Positions 1-9,600 of a DNA stretch of 64,000 bases are shown here, piece after piece (the stretch's first letter is position 1; every line of letters begins with the position of its first letter). The notes beneath the pieces were generated by a model. It was given only the letters and a program-made list of their open reading frames with translations, had not been told where the DNA came from and made no database searches. Source of the DNA: DASUPK01 sp963797265 (GTDB lineage Bacteria; Actinomycetota; Thermoleophilia; Solirubrobacterales; 70-9); assembly GCA_963797265.1 (NCBI GenBank), contig CAWCOY010000005.1, positions 186,001 to 250,000 of the forward strand. The letters run 5' to 3'. The translations under genes and the position numbers were made by a program.

Positions 1-444
1 TTTCCCAAGCCGACCGTCGCCGCCTGCCATGGCTCGGTGGTGGGCGGCGGTGCCGAGATCGCCGTGGCCTGCGATCTCCGGGTCGGCGGCTCGAACCTGC
101 GGATGAGGTTCCCGGGCGCCGAGCTAGGCGTCCCGGTGGGGCCGGCCCGCCTGGTGTCGCTCTGCGGCCTCGCCACCGCGAAGTACCTGCTGCTCACCTC
201 GCGCAACGTGAGCGCCGACGAGGCCCTCCGGATGGGTCTCGTCCACCGGGTGGCGCCGGCGGCGGCCACCGAGGAGGCCGCGCTGGGGCTCGCCGCCGAG
301 GTTGCCGCCCACCCGCCCGAGGCGGTCGCCCGCCTCAAGGCGATGCTCCATCGCTGGGACGGGGTGGTCGAGCGCTCGGCCGACGAGGGACGCGGACAGG
401 TCGAGTGGCAGCGGACCGGGCCGGGGCTGCCCTACCGCAGCTGA
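1..444 (+). CDS. Enoyl-CoA hydratase/isomerase family protein (5' partial)
   Basis: Crotonase-superfamily enzyme acting on acyl-CoA thioesters. The frame is open from base 1, so the true start lies outside the window. It reads KPTVAACHG then GGGAEIAVACDLR, the family's oxyanion-hole segment, followed by the LGVPVGPAR and GLVHRVAP stretches typical of the core and the trimerisation region. About 147 of a usual 250-270 residues are present. The exact acyl-CoA substrate cannot be told. It ends 8 bp before the convergent glycosyltransferase. Confidence 0.88.
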   Translation, partial: FPKPTVAACHGSVVGGGAEIAVACDLRVGGSNLRMRFPGAELGVPVGPARLVSLCGLATAKYLLLTSRNVSADEALRMGLVHRVAPAAATEEAALGLAAEVAAHPPEAVARLKAMLHRWDGVVERSADEGRGQVEWQRTGPGLPYRS

Positions 445-451
445 GCCGCGG

Positions 452-1612
452 CTACTCCTCCCTACGCCGGAACGGCCTCGCCAGCGCCCTGAGGAAGCCG
501 TGTCTGGGGGCGCTCTCAAGCTCTTTCAGCCTGGCCTCGGCGTCAGCGGCGCGGGCCTCCGCCTCCCGCAGCCTCGCGGAGAGCAAGCGCGCCTCGTGGG
601 CGAAGCCGAGAGCGCGGGAGTCGGCGTGCCACTGGACCCTCGACATGCGCGCAAGTTCCCGAAGTGGCTCGCTGCCGGGCGAGGGTCGCGGCTCCAGGCG
701 CTCGAAGAGGGCGACGAGCTCCTCCGAGTGCCGCGACGCGCTGTGGTGAAGCCGCGCCAGGTCTCGATTGACGCTGCCCATCGAGTACGTGTACTCGCGA
801 AGCCGTGACGCGAGCTCCTCCGGGGTGAGCAGCGCGTGCTCACCGGTCACCCCGGCGAAGTTGAGGGCCTCCAGAGCGGCGTAGGACTCGGGCGTCACCC
901 AGCCGTCTCCGCCCATCTGTCCGTAGACGAACGCCGCCCGTCCGCAGGCCATCGCCTCGACGATCGACCGGCCTTCACCGATGACGATGTCGACCACGTT
1001 GATTTCCTGCTCGGGGGCCATTGAGGTCCGCTCCGCGTAGCGGCCCAGCTCCGTGCATTCCAAGCCCGCCTGTGCGCAGGCATTCAGCACGAGCTCGCGT
1101 CTGTCTCCGGTCAGGTAATTGCCCAGGAGCAACAGGCGGCGCGGGTGCTCCGCGAGCTCTCCCCGCGGAGAGAACCGGGTCAGATCGACCGGCTGGCGCA
1201 GCCGAACGATCTCCTCGCGGTGGGCGAGCGCATTCGCCTGTTCCGCCATTCTCCCGTGCAGGACGACGATTGCGCTCACCACACCCGGGAGCTGGGGCGG
1301 CGCCCAGCGCGCGAACTCATTCCCGCCGGCGTGCATGCAGAAGGCCTGTGGCGTCCCCGCGTAGTGCTCGGCAAGCGTGTACGCGCTCGGCGTGTCCTGG
1401 GCATAGAGCGCGTCGCAGTCGCCGGGCAGCGCCCGCTCCCCCGCGGCGACCCTGATCCCGCGCTCCTCCGCCTCCCGCGCGAGCTCTCCGACCTCCTCGG
1501 CGAAGACGGTCACCTCGTGCCCGAGGAGTTGCAGCTGCCCCGCGACGGTCATCAGATAGGTGGCCGCGCCGCCGATCGCTCCGAACTCGCTGGTGCCGAG
1601 CACTATCTCCAT
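452..1612 (-). CDS. GT4-like glycosyltransferase (copy 1)
   Basis: Predicted cytoplasmic glycosyltransferase of GT-B fold, about 386 residues. It opens with MEIVLGTSEFGAIGGAATY, the Gly-rich N-terminal loop of GT4 enzymes, and has the donor-site helix GRSIVEAMACGRAAFVYG around residues 245-265. The C-terminal 40 residues are a charged heptad-like coiled coil ending in a basic tail. ATG at 1612 was chosen because the homologous copy at 3086-4333 starts with the same sequence; an upstream extension would run into the divergent Mur-like gene. Substrate unknown. It is divergent, by 49 bp, from the Mur-like gene at 1662. Confidence 0.8.
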   Translation of the reverse strand: MEIVLGTSEFGAIGGAATYLMTVAGQLQLLGHEVTVFAEEVGELAREAEERGIRVAAGERALPGDCDALYAQDTPSAYTLAEHYAGTPQAFCMHAGGNEFARWAPPQLPGVVSAIVVLHGRMAEQANALAHREEIVRLRQPVDLTRFSPRGELAEHPRRLLLLGNYLTGDRRELVLNACAQAGLECTELGRYAERTSMAPEQEINVVDIVIGEGRSIVEAMACGRAAFVYGQMGGDGWVTPESYAALEALNFAGVTGEHALLTPEELASRLREYTYSMGSVNRDLARLHHSASRHSEELVALFERLEPRPSPGSEPLRELARMSRVQWHADSRALGFAHEARLLSARLREAEARAADAEARLKELESAPRHGFLRALARPFRRREE

Positions 1613-1661
1613 GACCGGCGAGTGAGTCTCACAGAGACCTCGCCGGTACGCTCGCCGCGAG

Positions 1662-3146
1662 GTGTCTCGGGAGAGCAGACCCATTCGCCCACCGCTTCCC
1701 GAAGGACCGTGTCTTGTCCTGGGACTCGGGGAGGCGGGGCAGGCGGCCGCCACGGCGCTGCTGAAAGAGCGCGGCGCCCCCGCGGTTCGCGTCTGGGATG
1801 ACGCCCGTTCCGACGATGTCCGGACCGCACTGGCGTCGCTGGCGGAGCTGGGGATCGAGGCACCGCCGGACTCCAAGAGGGCGCTCGAGGGCGTCCGTCT
1901 AGTCGTCAAGAGCCCAGGGATTCCGGTGGACAATCCGATGCTCGTCGCCGCCTCGGCGGCGGGGATCCTCGTCCTCGACGAGCTCGAGCTCGCCTGGCGG
2001 CTGGGCTCGTGGCCGGTCGCAGCCGTAACCGGCACCAACGGGAAGTCGACGACGACCACGCTCGTGCATGCCGCCCTGCGGGCCGCCGGCCGAAATCCGA
2101 TCCTCGCGGGGAACGTCGAGTCCTATCGCGGCCTCTCGGCGGTCTCCGCCATCCCCCCCGACCACGAGGGCTGGGTGGCGGCCGAGGTATCGAGCTACCA
2201 GCTGGTGGGATCCCCCGAATTCCTGCCAGAGGGGGCGATCCTGACCAATCTGACTCCGGACCACCTGAACAGGCACCGGACGATGGCCGAGTACGCCGAG
2301 GCCAAGCGGCGGATGTTCGTCCGAGGCGACCGCGCCGTGCCGTTGGCGGCGGTTCACGCCGATGACGATCTCGGCCCCAGGCTCGCGGAGGAGGTCGCGG
2401 GGCGCGGTGGCCGGGCGGTGACGTTCGGTCTCGCCGATCGGGCCGACTACCGGATCCGGGCCTGGAAGTCGACCCTGCGAGGCGGCCGCTTCGAGATCGA
2501 GGGCCCGGATGGCCGGATCTCGATCGAGACCAGGCTGCCCGGCCGCCACAACGCGGCGAACGTCGCGGCCACCATCGCCCTTGCGGATGGGCTCGGTCTG
2601 CCCCGTGACCCGGTGCTCGGAGCGATCGCCGAGATGAATCCACTCCCCGGCCGCTTCGAGCCGATCGAGGCGGGTCAGCCATTCGACGTCGTCGTGGACT
2701 TCGCCCTCTCCTCCGACGCCGTCAGACGGGTGCTCGAAACCGCGCGGGGGCTGACCGAGGAGCGGGGCGGCCGCGTGATCGCAGTCATGGGCGCGATTGG
2801 CCGAAGCCACCGTCCCACCCGTGAGCAGACGGGTCGGGCCGCTCGCGAGGGCGCCGACCACCTGATCCTCTGCGGGTCGAGCATGCGCGGAGAGCCGCCC
2901 ATGATCGCGCTCGAGGGGCTGCTGATCGGTGCGCGAAAGGCCGAAGGAGGGGAGCTGGACGTGGTTCTCGATCGGCGCGCGGCCATCGCCCGTGGACTCG
3001 AGCTCGCGCGTCCCGGGGACCTGGTCGCAATCCTCGGGCGCGGCGGCCTCCCGACCATGGCCTACGACGCCCGCGGCGGCGACGGTCAGTTCGACGACCG
3101 GGAGGTCGCCCGTGAGCTGCTTGCTGAGCTCGCGTCGGGGTCCTGA
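1662..3146 (+). CDS. Mur ligase family protein, MurD/MurE-like (copy 1)
   Basis: ATP-dependent ligase of the Mur family, 494 residues. A Rossmann N-terminal part (CLVLGLGEAGQAAATAL) is MurD-like, with VVKSPGIP as in MurD. The central domain carries the ATP loop AVTGTNGKSTTTT near residue 121 and the metal/carbamate region with EVSSYQL and LTPDHLNRH. The C-terminal domain (PGRFEPIEAGQPFDVVVDFA, then ARPGDLVAILGRGG) is closer to MurE. The MurE-type AHTP motif reads ALSS here, so the usual His is absent. Being far from a dcw cluster and next to a glycosyltransferase, it may ligate an amino acid or glycan precursor other than the main peptidoglycan stem. GTG start; the 3' end overlaps the next gene by 61 bp. 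Confidence 0.8.
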   Translation: MSRESRPIRPPLPEGPCLVLGLGEAGQAAATALLKERGAPAVRVWDDARSDDVRTALASLAELGIEAPPDSKRALEGVRLVVKSPGIPVDNPMLVAASAAGILVLDELELAWRLGSWPVAAVTGTNGKSTTTTLVHAALRAAGRNPILAGNVESYRGLSAVSAIPPDHEGWVAAEVSSYQLVGSPEFLPEGAILTNLTPDHLNRHRTMAEYAEAKRRMFVRGDRAVPLAAVHADDDLGPRLAEEVAGRGGRAVTFGLADRADYRIRAWKSTLRGGRFEIEGPDGRISIETRLPGRHNAANVAATIALADGLGLPRDPVLGAIAEMNPLPGRFEPIEAGQPFDVVVDFALSSDAVRRVLETARGLTEERGGRVIAVMGAIGRSHRPTREQTGRAAREGADHLILCGSSMRGEPPMIALEGLLIGARKAEGGELDVVLDRRAAIARGLELARPGDLVAILGRGGLPTMAYDARGGDGQFDDREVARELLAELASGS

Positions 3147-4333
3147 TCGCGTCTGTTGCGGCGTCTGAACGGGCGCGCCAGGGCCCTGGCGAAGCGGTAC
3201 CAGCGAGCGCTCTGGAGATGTCTCAGCCTGGCCTCGGCATGCTCGACCCGGGCCTCGACCCGGGCCTCGGCGCGGGCCTCCGCCTCGGCCAGCCGTGAGG
3301 AGAGCAGCCGAGCTTCGTGGTTCGCCCCGAGGGCGCGGGACTCGGTCTGCCACTGGACCCGCGACATCCGGGCGAACTCGCGCAGCGGCGTGTTGGGCGG
3401 CGGCTCGCCCGGCTCCAGCCGCTCGAACAGCGCCATCAGCTCCTCCGCGTGCACCGTGGCGGCATGGTGGATGCGCGCCAGATCGAGGTTCACGCTGCCC
3501 ATGGACTGCCGGTACTCCCCGAGCCGGTCGGCGAGCCTCTCGGGGGTGACCATCGCGCCGTTGCTGCTGGCGTGCGCGAAGTTGATCGCTTCGAGCGCCT
3601 CGTAGCTTTCGCGGGTCACCCAGCCGTCGCCGCCCAGATAGTCGTAGACGAAGGCGGCCCGGGCGCAGGCCATGGCCTCGACGATCGACCTTCCGCTGCC
3701 GAGCACGATGTCGACCTGGTTGATCTCGCGCTCGGGCGTGGGCGTCGTACGCGCCGCGTATCGCCCCAGCTCCACGCATTCCAGGCCGAGCTGGTCGATC
3801 GCCTCGAGCACGCCCCGGCGCCGCTCGACGGACAGGTTGTTGCCGAGCAGCAGCACCCGCTTGGCTGACTCGCCGGTCGGTCCCCGCGGCGCGAAGCGCG
3901 CCAGGTCAACCGGCTGGCGCAGGCGCACGATCTCCGGGCGCTCGGCGAAGGCGGCGGCGCGCTTGGCGAGCCGCTCGTGCAGCACGACCACGGCTCCCAC
4001 GATCCCTGGCAGCTGCGGGGGCTGCCAGCGGTCGAGCTGGCTTGACCCGCTGTGCATGCAGAGCGCCTGCGGAGTTCCGGGGAACCGATCCGCCAGCAGA
4101 TACGCCGTCGCCCGGTCCTGGGCGTAGACCACGTCGCATTCGCTGGGCAGGGCGCGTTCTCCAGCGGTCACCCGGACACCCCGGTCCTCGGCCACCCGGG
4201 CGAGCTCACCCGTCTCCTCGGCGAAGATCGTCACATCGTGTCCGAGCGACTGGAGCTCGATCGCCACGGTCAGCGAGTACGTCCCCGCCCCTCCGATCGC
4301 TCCGAACTCGAGCGTGCCGAGCACGATCCGCAT
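3086..4333 (-). CDS. GT4-like glycosyltransferase (copy 2)
   Basis: Close paralog of the protein at 452-1612, 415 residues, starting MRIVLGTLEFGAIGGAGTY and sharing the blocks PGTPQALCMH, IVRLRQPVDLARFAPRG and GRSIVEAMACARAAFVYD. The C-terminus has an Ala/Glu/Arg coiled coil with a duplicated EARVEARVE stretch, then a basic segment. Its last 20 or so residues (Ser/Arg/Asp-rich) are encoded opposite the end of the Mur-like gene at 1662-3146, so the extension past copy 1's end looks like readthrough into a converging neighbour. It is divergent, by 20 bp, from the second Mur-like gene. Confidence 0.8.
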   Translation of the reverse strand: MRIVLGTLEFGAIGGAGTYSLTVAIELQSLGHDVTIFAEETGELARVAEDRGVRVTAGERALPSECDVVYAQDRATAYLLADRFPGTPQALCMHSGSSQLDRWQPPQLPGIVGAVVVLHERLAKRAAAFAERPEIVRLRQPVDLARFAPRGPTGESAKRVLLLGNNLSVERRRGVLEAIDQLGLECVELGRYAARTTPTPEREINQVDIVLGSGRSIVEAMACARAAFVYDYLGGDGWVTRESYEALEAINFAHASSNGAMVTPERLADRLGEYRQSMGSVNLDLARIHHAATVHAEELMALFERLEPGEPPPNTPLREFARMSRVQWQTESRALGANHEARLLSSRLAEAEARAEARVEARVEHAEARLRHLQSARWYRFARALARPFRRRNRRDQDPDASSASSSRATSRSSN

Positions 4334-4353
4334 TGGTCCGGCACGATACGAGC

Positions 4354-5874
4354 ATGTCCGTGGTGGGTGTCGATCGCGGGCTGCCTGGAAGGGAGATTGC
4401 CCAGCCGGCGCGGCCGTCTGTACCCGAAGGTCCTTACCTCGTCATGGGAACGGGCAACGCCGGGCGGTCCGCGGCTGCGGCCCTTGCCGATCGCAGCGGG
4501 CCGTCCGCGGTTCTCGTCTGCGACGACTCCGTCGGTTCCGAGATCCGGCAGTCGCGTCGATTGCTCGCGAAGCGAGGAATCGACTTCACGGATGACCCCA
4601 TCCGCGCGCTCGACCGCATCCGGCTTGTCGTCAAGAGCCCCGGCATCCCCATGGATCATGCGGTTATCGAGGGTGCAGCCCGGCGTGGCATACCGGTGTT
4701 CGACGAGTTCGAGCTCGGGTGGCGGCTCTCGCGGCAGCCCGTCGCCGCGGTGACGGGCACGGATGGGAAGTCCACCACCGCGACGCTCGTGGTCTCGGCC
4801 CTGCGGGAGGGCGGGGGCAACCCGCTGCTGAGCGGAAACGTGGACGGGTTCCGCAAATGCCCCCCGATGTCCGGTGTGCCCCGCGACCACGACGGCTGGG
4901 TGGTCAGCGAGGTCTCGAGCTACCAGGTAGAGGGGTGCCCAGAGTTCCTGCCCTCCGCAGCAGTGCTCACCAACCTCACCCAGGCCCACCTCAGCAGGCA
5001 CGGATCGATGGCGGCGTATGCGGAGGCAAAGCGGCGCCTGTTCGTCCGAGGTGACACCGCGGTCAAACTTGCGGTGCTGAACGCGGACGATCCCTTCGGC
5101 AGGCGACTTGTGGCGGAGGTCGGCGAGCGCGGCGGGCGCACTCTGACCTTCGGCTGTGCGAGCGACGCCGACTACCGAGTTGGCGACTGCAGATCGAGTC
5201 TGCGGGGCGCCAGGATCGAGATCGACGCGCTCGGGGAGGCGATCGAGCTGGAAGTTCGGTTGCCCGGCGCGCACAACGCCGCCAACGTGGCGGCTGCCCT
5301 CGCCCTCGCGGAGGGACTCGGCCTCGAGAGGGACGTCACCATCGCCGCTCTCGAAACGACCGACCCGGTGCCGGGGCGCTTTGACCCGATCGACGAGGGG
5401 CAGCCCTTCGACGTCGTCGTCGACTTCGCGCATACAGCGGTGGCCGTCCAGCTGACTCTGGGGACGGCGCGCGAGCTCGTCGCGTCGCGGGGAGGCCGTG
5501 TGATCGCCGTGATGGGCAAGGTCGGGGCGTCGAAGCGTCCCTACCAGGAGGCCATCGGCCGGGCCGCGCGGATGGGCGCCGACCACGTGATCGTCTGCTC
5601 TTCGAGCCTGCGTGGCGAGCCGCCGCTCCTCGAGGTCGTGGGCATCGCCGGTGGCGCGCGCGCGGCAGAGGGTGGCGAGCTCGAGGTGGTACTCGACCGG
5701 CGCAAGGCGATCGCGCGGGTGCTCTCCATCGCGCGACCCGGGGACCTGGTCGCGATCCTCGGCCGTGGCGGGCGGCGCCGCATGACCTACGACACCAAGG
5801 GACCGCCGGGAACCTTCGACGACCGTGAGGTGGCCCGGGAGTTGCTGTGCGAGATGGCGGGAACGAACGCTTGA
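4354..5874 (+). CDS. Mur ligase family protein, MurD/MurE-like (copy 2)
   Basis: Paralog of the protein at 1662-3146, 506 residues. ATP loop AVTGTDGKSTTATL is near residue 133, EVSSYQVEGCPEF follows, and NLTQAHLSRHGS matches the central ligase domain. In the C-terminal third, VVVDFAHTAVAVQ keeps the His lost in copy 1, and GKVGASKRPYQEAIGRAA resembles the MurE GDRDxGKRP region. ATG 4354 was chosen because an open extension upstream (to 4042) lies antisense to the glycosyltransferase and has no homology. An N-terminal MurD-like and C-terminal MurE-like mix suggests a divergent ligase subfamily; the substrate is not determinable here. Confidence 0.8.
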   Translation: MSVVGVDRGLPGREIAQPARPSVPEGPYLVMGTGNAGRSAAAALADRSGPSAVLVCDDSVGSEIRQSRRLLAKRGIDFTDDPIRALDRIRLVVKSPGIPMDHAVIEGAARRGIPVFDEFELGWRLSRQPVAAVTGTDGKSTTATLVVSALREGGGNPLLSGNVDGFRKCPPMSGVPRDHDGWVVSEVSSYQVEGCPEFLPSAAVLTNLTQAHLSRHGSMAAYAEAKRRLFVRGDTAVKLAVLNADDPFGRRLVAEVGERGGRTLTFGCASDADYRVGDCRSSLRGARIEIDALGEAIELEVRLPGAHNAANVAAALALAEGLGLERDVTIAALETTDPVPGRFDPIDEGQPFDVVVDFAHTAVAVQLTLGTARELVASRGGRVIAVMGKVGASKRPYQEAIGRAARMGADHVIVCSSSLRGEPPLLEVVGIAGGARAAEGGELEVVLDRRKAIARVLSIARPGDLVAILGRGGRRRMTYDTKGPPGTFDDREVARELLCEMAGTNA

Positions 5875-5880
5875 GCTAGA

Positions 5881-6036
5881 ACACGCGTCCGCAAGTACGC
5901 CCACGAATCGGCGGCTGCAAGCCTTCGCCTGGCGTCGTCCTCGGTCGCCGACATGGCGCTGCCATGCCGGCTCCCTGCGTCCTAGCCATGCTCGGCTTTC
6001 GCTCGCCGATTCATGCCCGTACTTACGGTCACGTGT
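5881..6036. repeat. 156 bp imperfect palindrome (long inverted repeat)
   Basis: The whole gap between the second Mur-like gene and the VOC gene is one inverted repeat. The outer arms, about 43 bp at each end, match at 33 of 43 positions (both start ACACG and contain AAGTACG and GAATCGGCG). The inner arms are weaker and meet at a perfect CATGGC-GCT-GCCATG core centred near 5959. It could form one long hairpin as RNA, or be a MITE-like or REP-like element. No second copy was seen in this window. Confidence 0.75.
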
Positions 6037-6037
6037 A

Positions 6038-6424
6038 CTAGGAGTGGCAGACGGCCTCGATGTTGTGGCCATTCGGGTCGAGCACGAAGGCCCCGTAATA
6101 GCCCTCGCTGTACTCGGGCCGCGGGCCTGGCCCCCCGTTGTCCCTCCCGCCCGCCGCCAGCGCCGCAGCGTGGAAACGGTCGACCTGCTCCCTCGTGTCC
6201 GCCGCGAAAGCGATGTGCACCTGGCCTCCCGGTTCGTATTTCTTCGAGATCGCAAAGTCATCCGCCTCCTTGGTGCCGAACGAGACCTCGCGGCTCGCGT
6301 CACTCCACGGCCCGAGCTCCTCGAAGCCAAGCGGCTCCAGCGCCTGGGCGTAGAAACTCCTGCTGGCTTCCAGGTCGGAGACGCCGATCTTCAGATGGTC
6401 GATGATCACGCGACGCTCGGGCAC
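6038..6424 (-). CDS. VOC (glyoxalase/bleomycin-resistance fold) family protein
   Basis: Single vicinal-oxygen-chelate domain of 128 residues: IDHLKIGVSDLEASRSFY opens the first beta-alpha-beta-beta-beta module and FVLDPNGHNIEAVCH closes the second, with His and Glu at the usual metal-ligand positions. Members are small cytoplasmic metalloenzymes or resistance proteins; the substrate cannot be told. The gene is transcribed away from mfd, and its stop lies at the edge of the long palindrome, which could serve as its terminator. Confidence 0.85.
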   Translation of the reverse strand: MPERRVIIDHLKIGVSDLEASRSFYAQALEPLGFEELGPWSDASREVSFGTKEADDFAISKKYEPGGQVHIAFAADTREQVDRFHAAALAAGGRDNGGPGPRPEYSEGYYGAFVLDPNGHNIEAVCHS

Positions 6425-6561
6425 GTCCTCAACATACCCGGCGAACCCGGCCAGCTAAGCTCGATTGAGGCCGGGCCCCGGCCTTAGCCTTAAACGGGTT
6501 GCTTCGGCCTAAACGGGTCGTGCCTGGCGACGCGCCCTCGGATATACCTCGCCTAATACGA

Positions 6562-6580
6562 CCCGAATCGCCGATTCGGG
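6562..6580. promoter_or_regulatory. 19 bp perfect palindrome upstream of mfd
   Basis: CCCGAATCG-C-CGATTCGGG is a perfect 9+1+9 palindrome ending 21 bp before the mfd ATG and lying in the divergent VOC/mfd gap. It could be a repressor site or a hairpin in the mfd leader. Slightly upstream (about 6485-6520) the sequence TAAACGGGT occurs twice, about 20 bp apart. Function is inferred only from symmetry and position. Confidence 0.5.
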
Positions 6581-6601
6581 CGTTCGTCGTGCGCAAACGA
6601 G

Positions 6602-9600
6602 ATGTCGCTGAGGCCACTGCTGGAGATCGCGAATGAGGATGAGCGCCTGCGCGCGCTCCGCTCGGCCGTGGCCGAATCCGATGGAACGGTGGACGCCTAC
6701 GTCTCCGCCTCGATGCGCCCTTACCTGCTCGCGGCCCTGATCGGGGGCGATGACGGCGTCACCCCGGGCCCGGCGCTGATCGTCGCGGCCGACGACCGCT
6801 CTGCGCGCGACCTGGCACGAGACCTGAAGGCGTTCCTGGCACCCCGGCCGGTCCACATCTATCCGTCGCGGGGGACGACCTTCGAATCCCACCTCGACCC
6901 ACCGCCCCACCTGGCGGGGCTGCGTATCGCGGCGATGAACGCTCTCGCCGATCCGACCGCGGTGGTCGTCGCAAGCGCGATCGCGCTCGCGGAGAAGGTC
7001 CCCGACCCATCCCTGCGGCCCGAGACCCTGGCGCTCCATCGTGGCGAGAGCGTCGATCTCGGCGACGTCACGCTGCTGCTTGCCGACGCGGGCTACGAGC
7101 GGATCGATCAGGTGGAGGAGCGCGGCCAGTTCGCGGTGCGCGGCGGGATCCTCGATGTCTACCCGGCCACCGAGGAGCAGGCCATTCGCGTCGAGCTGTT
7201 CGGCGACGAGATCGAGTCGATGCGCCGGTTCTCGGTGTTCACCCAGCGCTCGCTGGGGGAGGCCGAGCGGGTCGAGCTCGTGCCGGCCGCCGAGCTCTCG
7301 GCCGAGTACCGAGGAAATGTCGATCCGAACAGGTTCCGGGCGGCCCTGGACCTCGTCCCCGCGGAGGCACTGGTGGTGATCGCCGCGGCCGAGGAGATCC
7401 CCGGCGCGCTGCATGACTTCTGGGAGGACGTGACGGCCGCCGCGGATGAGGCCGATATGCGTCCCTTCTACGCCGACGTCGACGAGCCGCTGCGGCGGCG
7501 CGCGCGTCTCTCGCTCGGTGCCGACGCCGGCCAGGAGCACTCCTTCAGGGCGCAGCGCGCCGAGTTCCCCTCCCGGACCCTGGCCGAGGCCGAGGGGGAA
7601 CTCGAGAAGCTGAATCGCTCCGGCTATCGGACCGTGGTCGCCTTCGAGGGGCGCGGCGAGGCGGAGCGCACCCGCTACAACCTGAGCCGCCTCGACGTGC
7701 CCTTCCTCTCGGAGCGGGCGCCCGAGGAGCCGGGCGTGAGCTTCGCGGAGTCGAGGCTGCGGGAGGGCTTCCTCTCGCCGGAGCTGCGGCTGGCGGTGAT
7801 CCCGCAGCAGCGTCTCGTCCACCGCCGCCGCGCGGCCGCCGCGCCGGTCTCGGCCCGGGCACGTCTCGCGGCGGCGATCGAGCTGCGGGTAGGCGACTAC
7901 GTCGTCCACGAGGACCACGGCATCGCCCGCTTCGCCGGCTTCGACACCAAGACGCTCGCCGGGGTCACCCGCGATTACCTGGAGCTCGAGTACCGGGGCG
8001 GCGACCGCGTCTTCGCCCCGACCGATCAGCTTGCGCGGATCAGCCGCTACGTCGGCGCCGACGGCGACGAGCCTGCGCTCAGCCCGCTCGGCGGGAAGCG
8101 CTGGCAGAACATGAAGTCCCGGGCGCGCCGCGCCGCCCAGGCGATGGCCGGCGACCTCATCAACCTCTACGCCGAGCGACAGGTCCGCAAGGGCCACGCC
8201 TTCTCCCCGGACGGCGAGATGCAGATGGGCTTCGAGGCGGCCTTCCCGTACCGGGAAACAGCCGACCAGATGGATGCGATCGACGCCGTCAAGGCGGACA
8301 TGGAGTCCGAGCGGCCGATGGACCGCCTGATCTGCGGTGACGTCGGCTACGGCAAGACCGAGATCGCCCTGCGCGCGGCGCACAAGGCCGCCGCGGACGG
8401 CAAGCAGGTGATGATGCTGGTCCCGACCACGATCCTCGCCCAGCAGCACTTCGGAACCTTCCGGGAGCGCTTCGCGGATTCCCCGTTCAACGTCGAGATG
8501 GTCTCCCGGCTGCGCAGGCCGGCCGAGGTCAAGGAGATCCTGGAGCGCTTTCGTCAGGGCAGAGTCGACATCCTGATCGGCACCCACCGGCTGCTCTCCC
8601 GCGACGTGCGCGGCAAGGACCTCGGCCTGATGATCGTCGACGAGGAGCAGCGCTTCGGCGTCAAGCAGAAGGAGCTGCTCCGCCAGTTGAAGCTCAAGGT
8701 GGATGTGCTCTCCCTCTCCGCCACACCGATCCCGCGCACCCTGCAGATGTCCCTCGCCGGGCTGCGGGACATCTCCGTGATCGAGACCCCGCCCGAGGGC
8801 CGCCGCCCCGTCCGAACCCACGTCGGCCCCTATGACGAGGACCTGGTGAAGCGGGCGATCATGCGCGAGAAGGAGCGGGGCGGCCAGGTCTTCTTCCTCC
8901 ACAACCGGATCGACACCCTGCACGAGAAGGCCGAGCGGCTGCGCGCCCTCTGCCCCGGCGTCCGCTTCGCCGAGGCGCACGGTCAGATGGACGAGCTCCA
9001 GCTCGAGGCGACCATGCTCGCCTTCGTCCGGGGGGAGCACGACGTCCTGGTCGCGACCACCATCATCGAGTCCGGCCTCGACATCCCGACAGCGAACACG
9101 CTGCTGGTCGAGCGCGCCGATCAGCTCGGGCTGGCGCAGGCGTACCAGATCCGCGGCCGAGTCGGCCGGAGCCGCGAGCGCGCCTTCGCCTACCTGCTCT
9201 ACCCCTCGGCCGAGTCGCTCACCCACGACGCCGCGGCCCGCCTCGCGACCCTCTCAGACAACACCGAGCTCGGCTCGGGCTTCCGCGTGGCCATGCGCGA
9301 CCTCGAGATCCGCGGCGCCGGCAACCTGCTCGGCGACGAGCAGTCCGGCCACGTAGCAGCGGTCGGCTTCGAGCTCTACTGCCAGATGCTCGAGGACGCC
9401 GCCGAGGCGCTCAGGGCCGGAGAGGAGGAACTCCCAGAGGAGCCTCGCGAGCCGGTGCGGATCGACGTCGACGTCGACGCCTACGTGCCCTCCGAATACA
9501 TCCCCTTCGAGGCGGCCAAGATCGACGTGCACCGGCGCGTCGCCGCCGCCCGGGAGCCCGGCGAGCTGCGGGCGCTTCGCGAGGAGCTCGAGGACCGCTT

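Noticed and set aside
6509..9226. Minus-strand open frame of 905 codons antisense to mfd
   Set aside because: A GC-rich shadow of mfd's codon bias; composition is His/Arg/Leu/Asp-rich with no domain.
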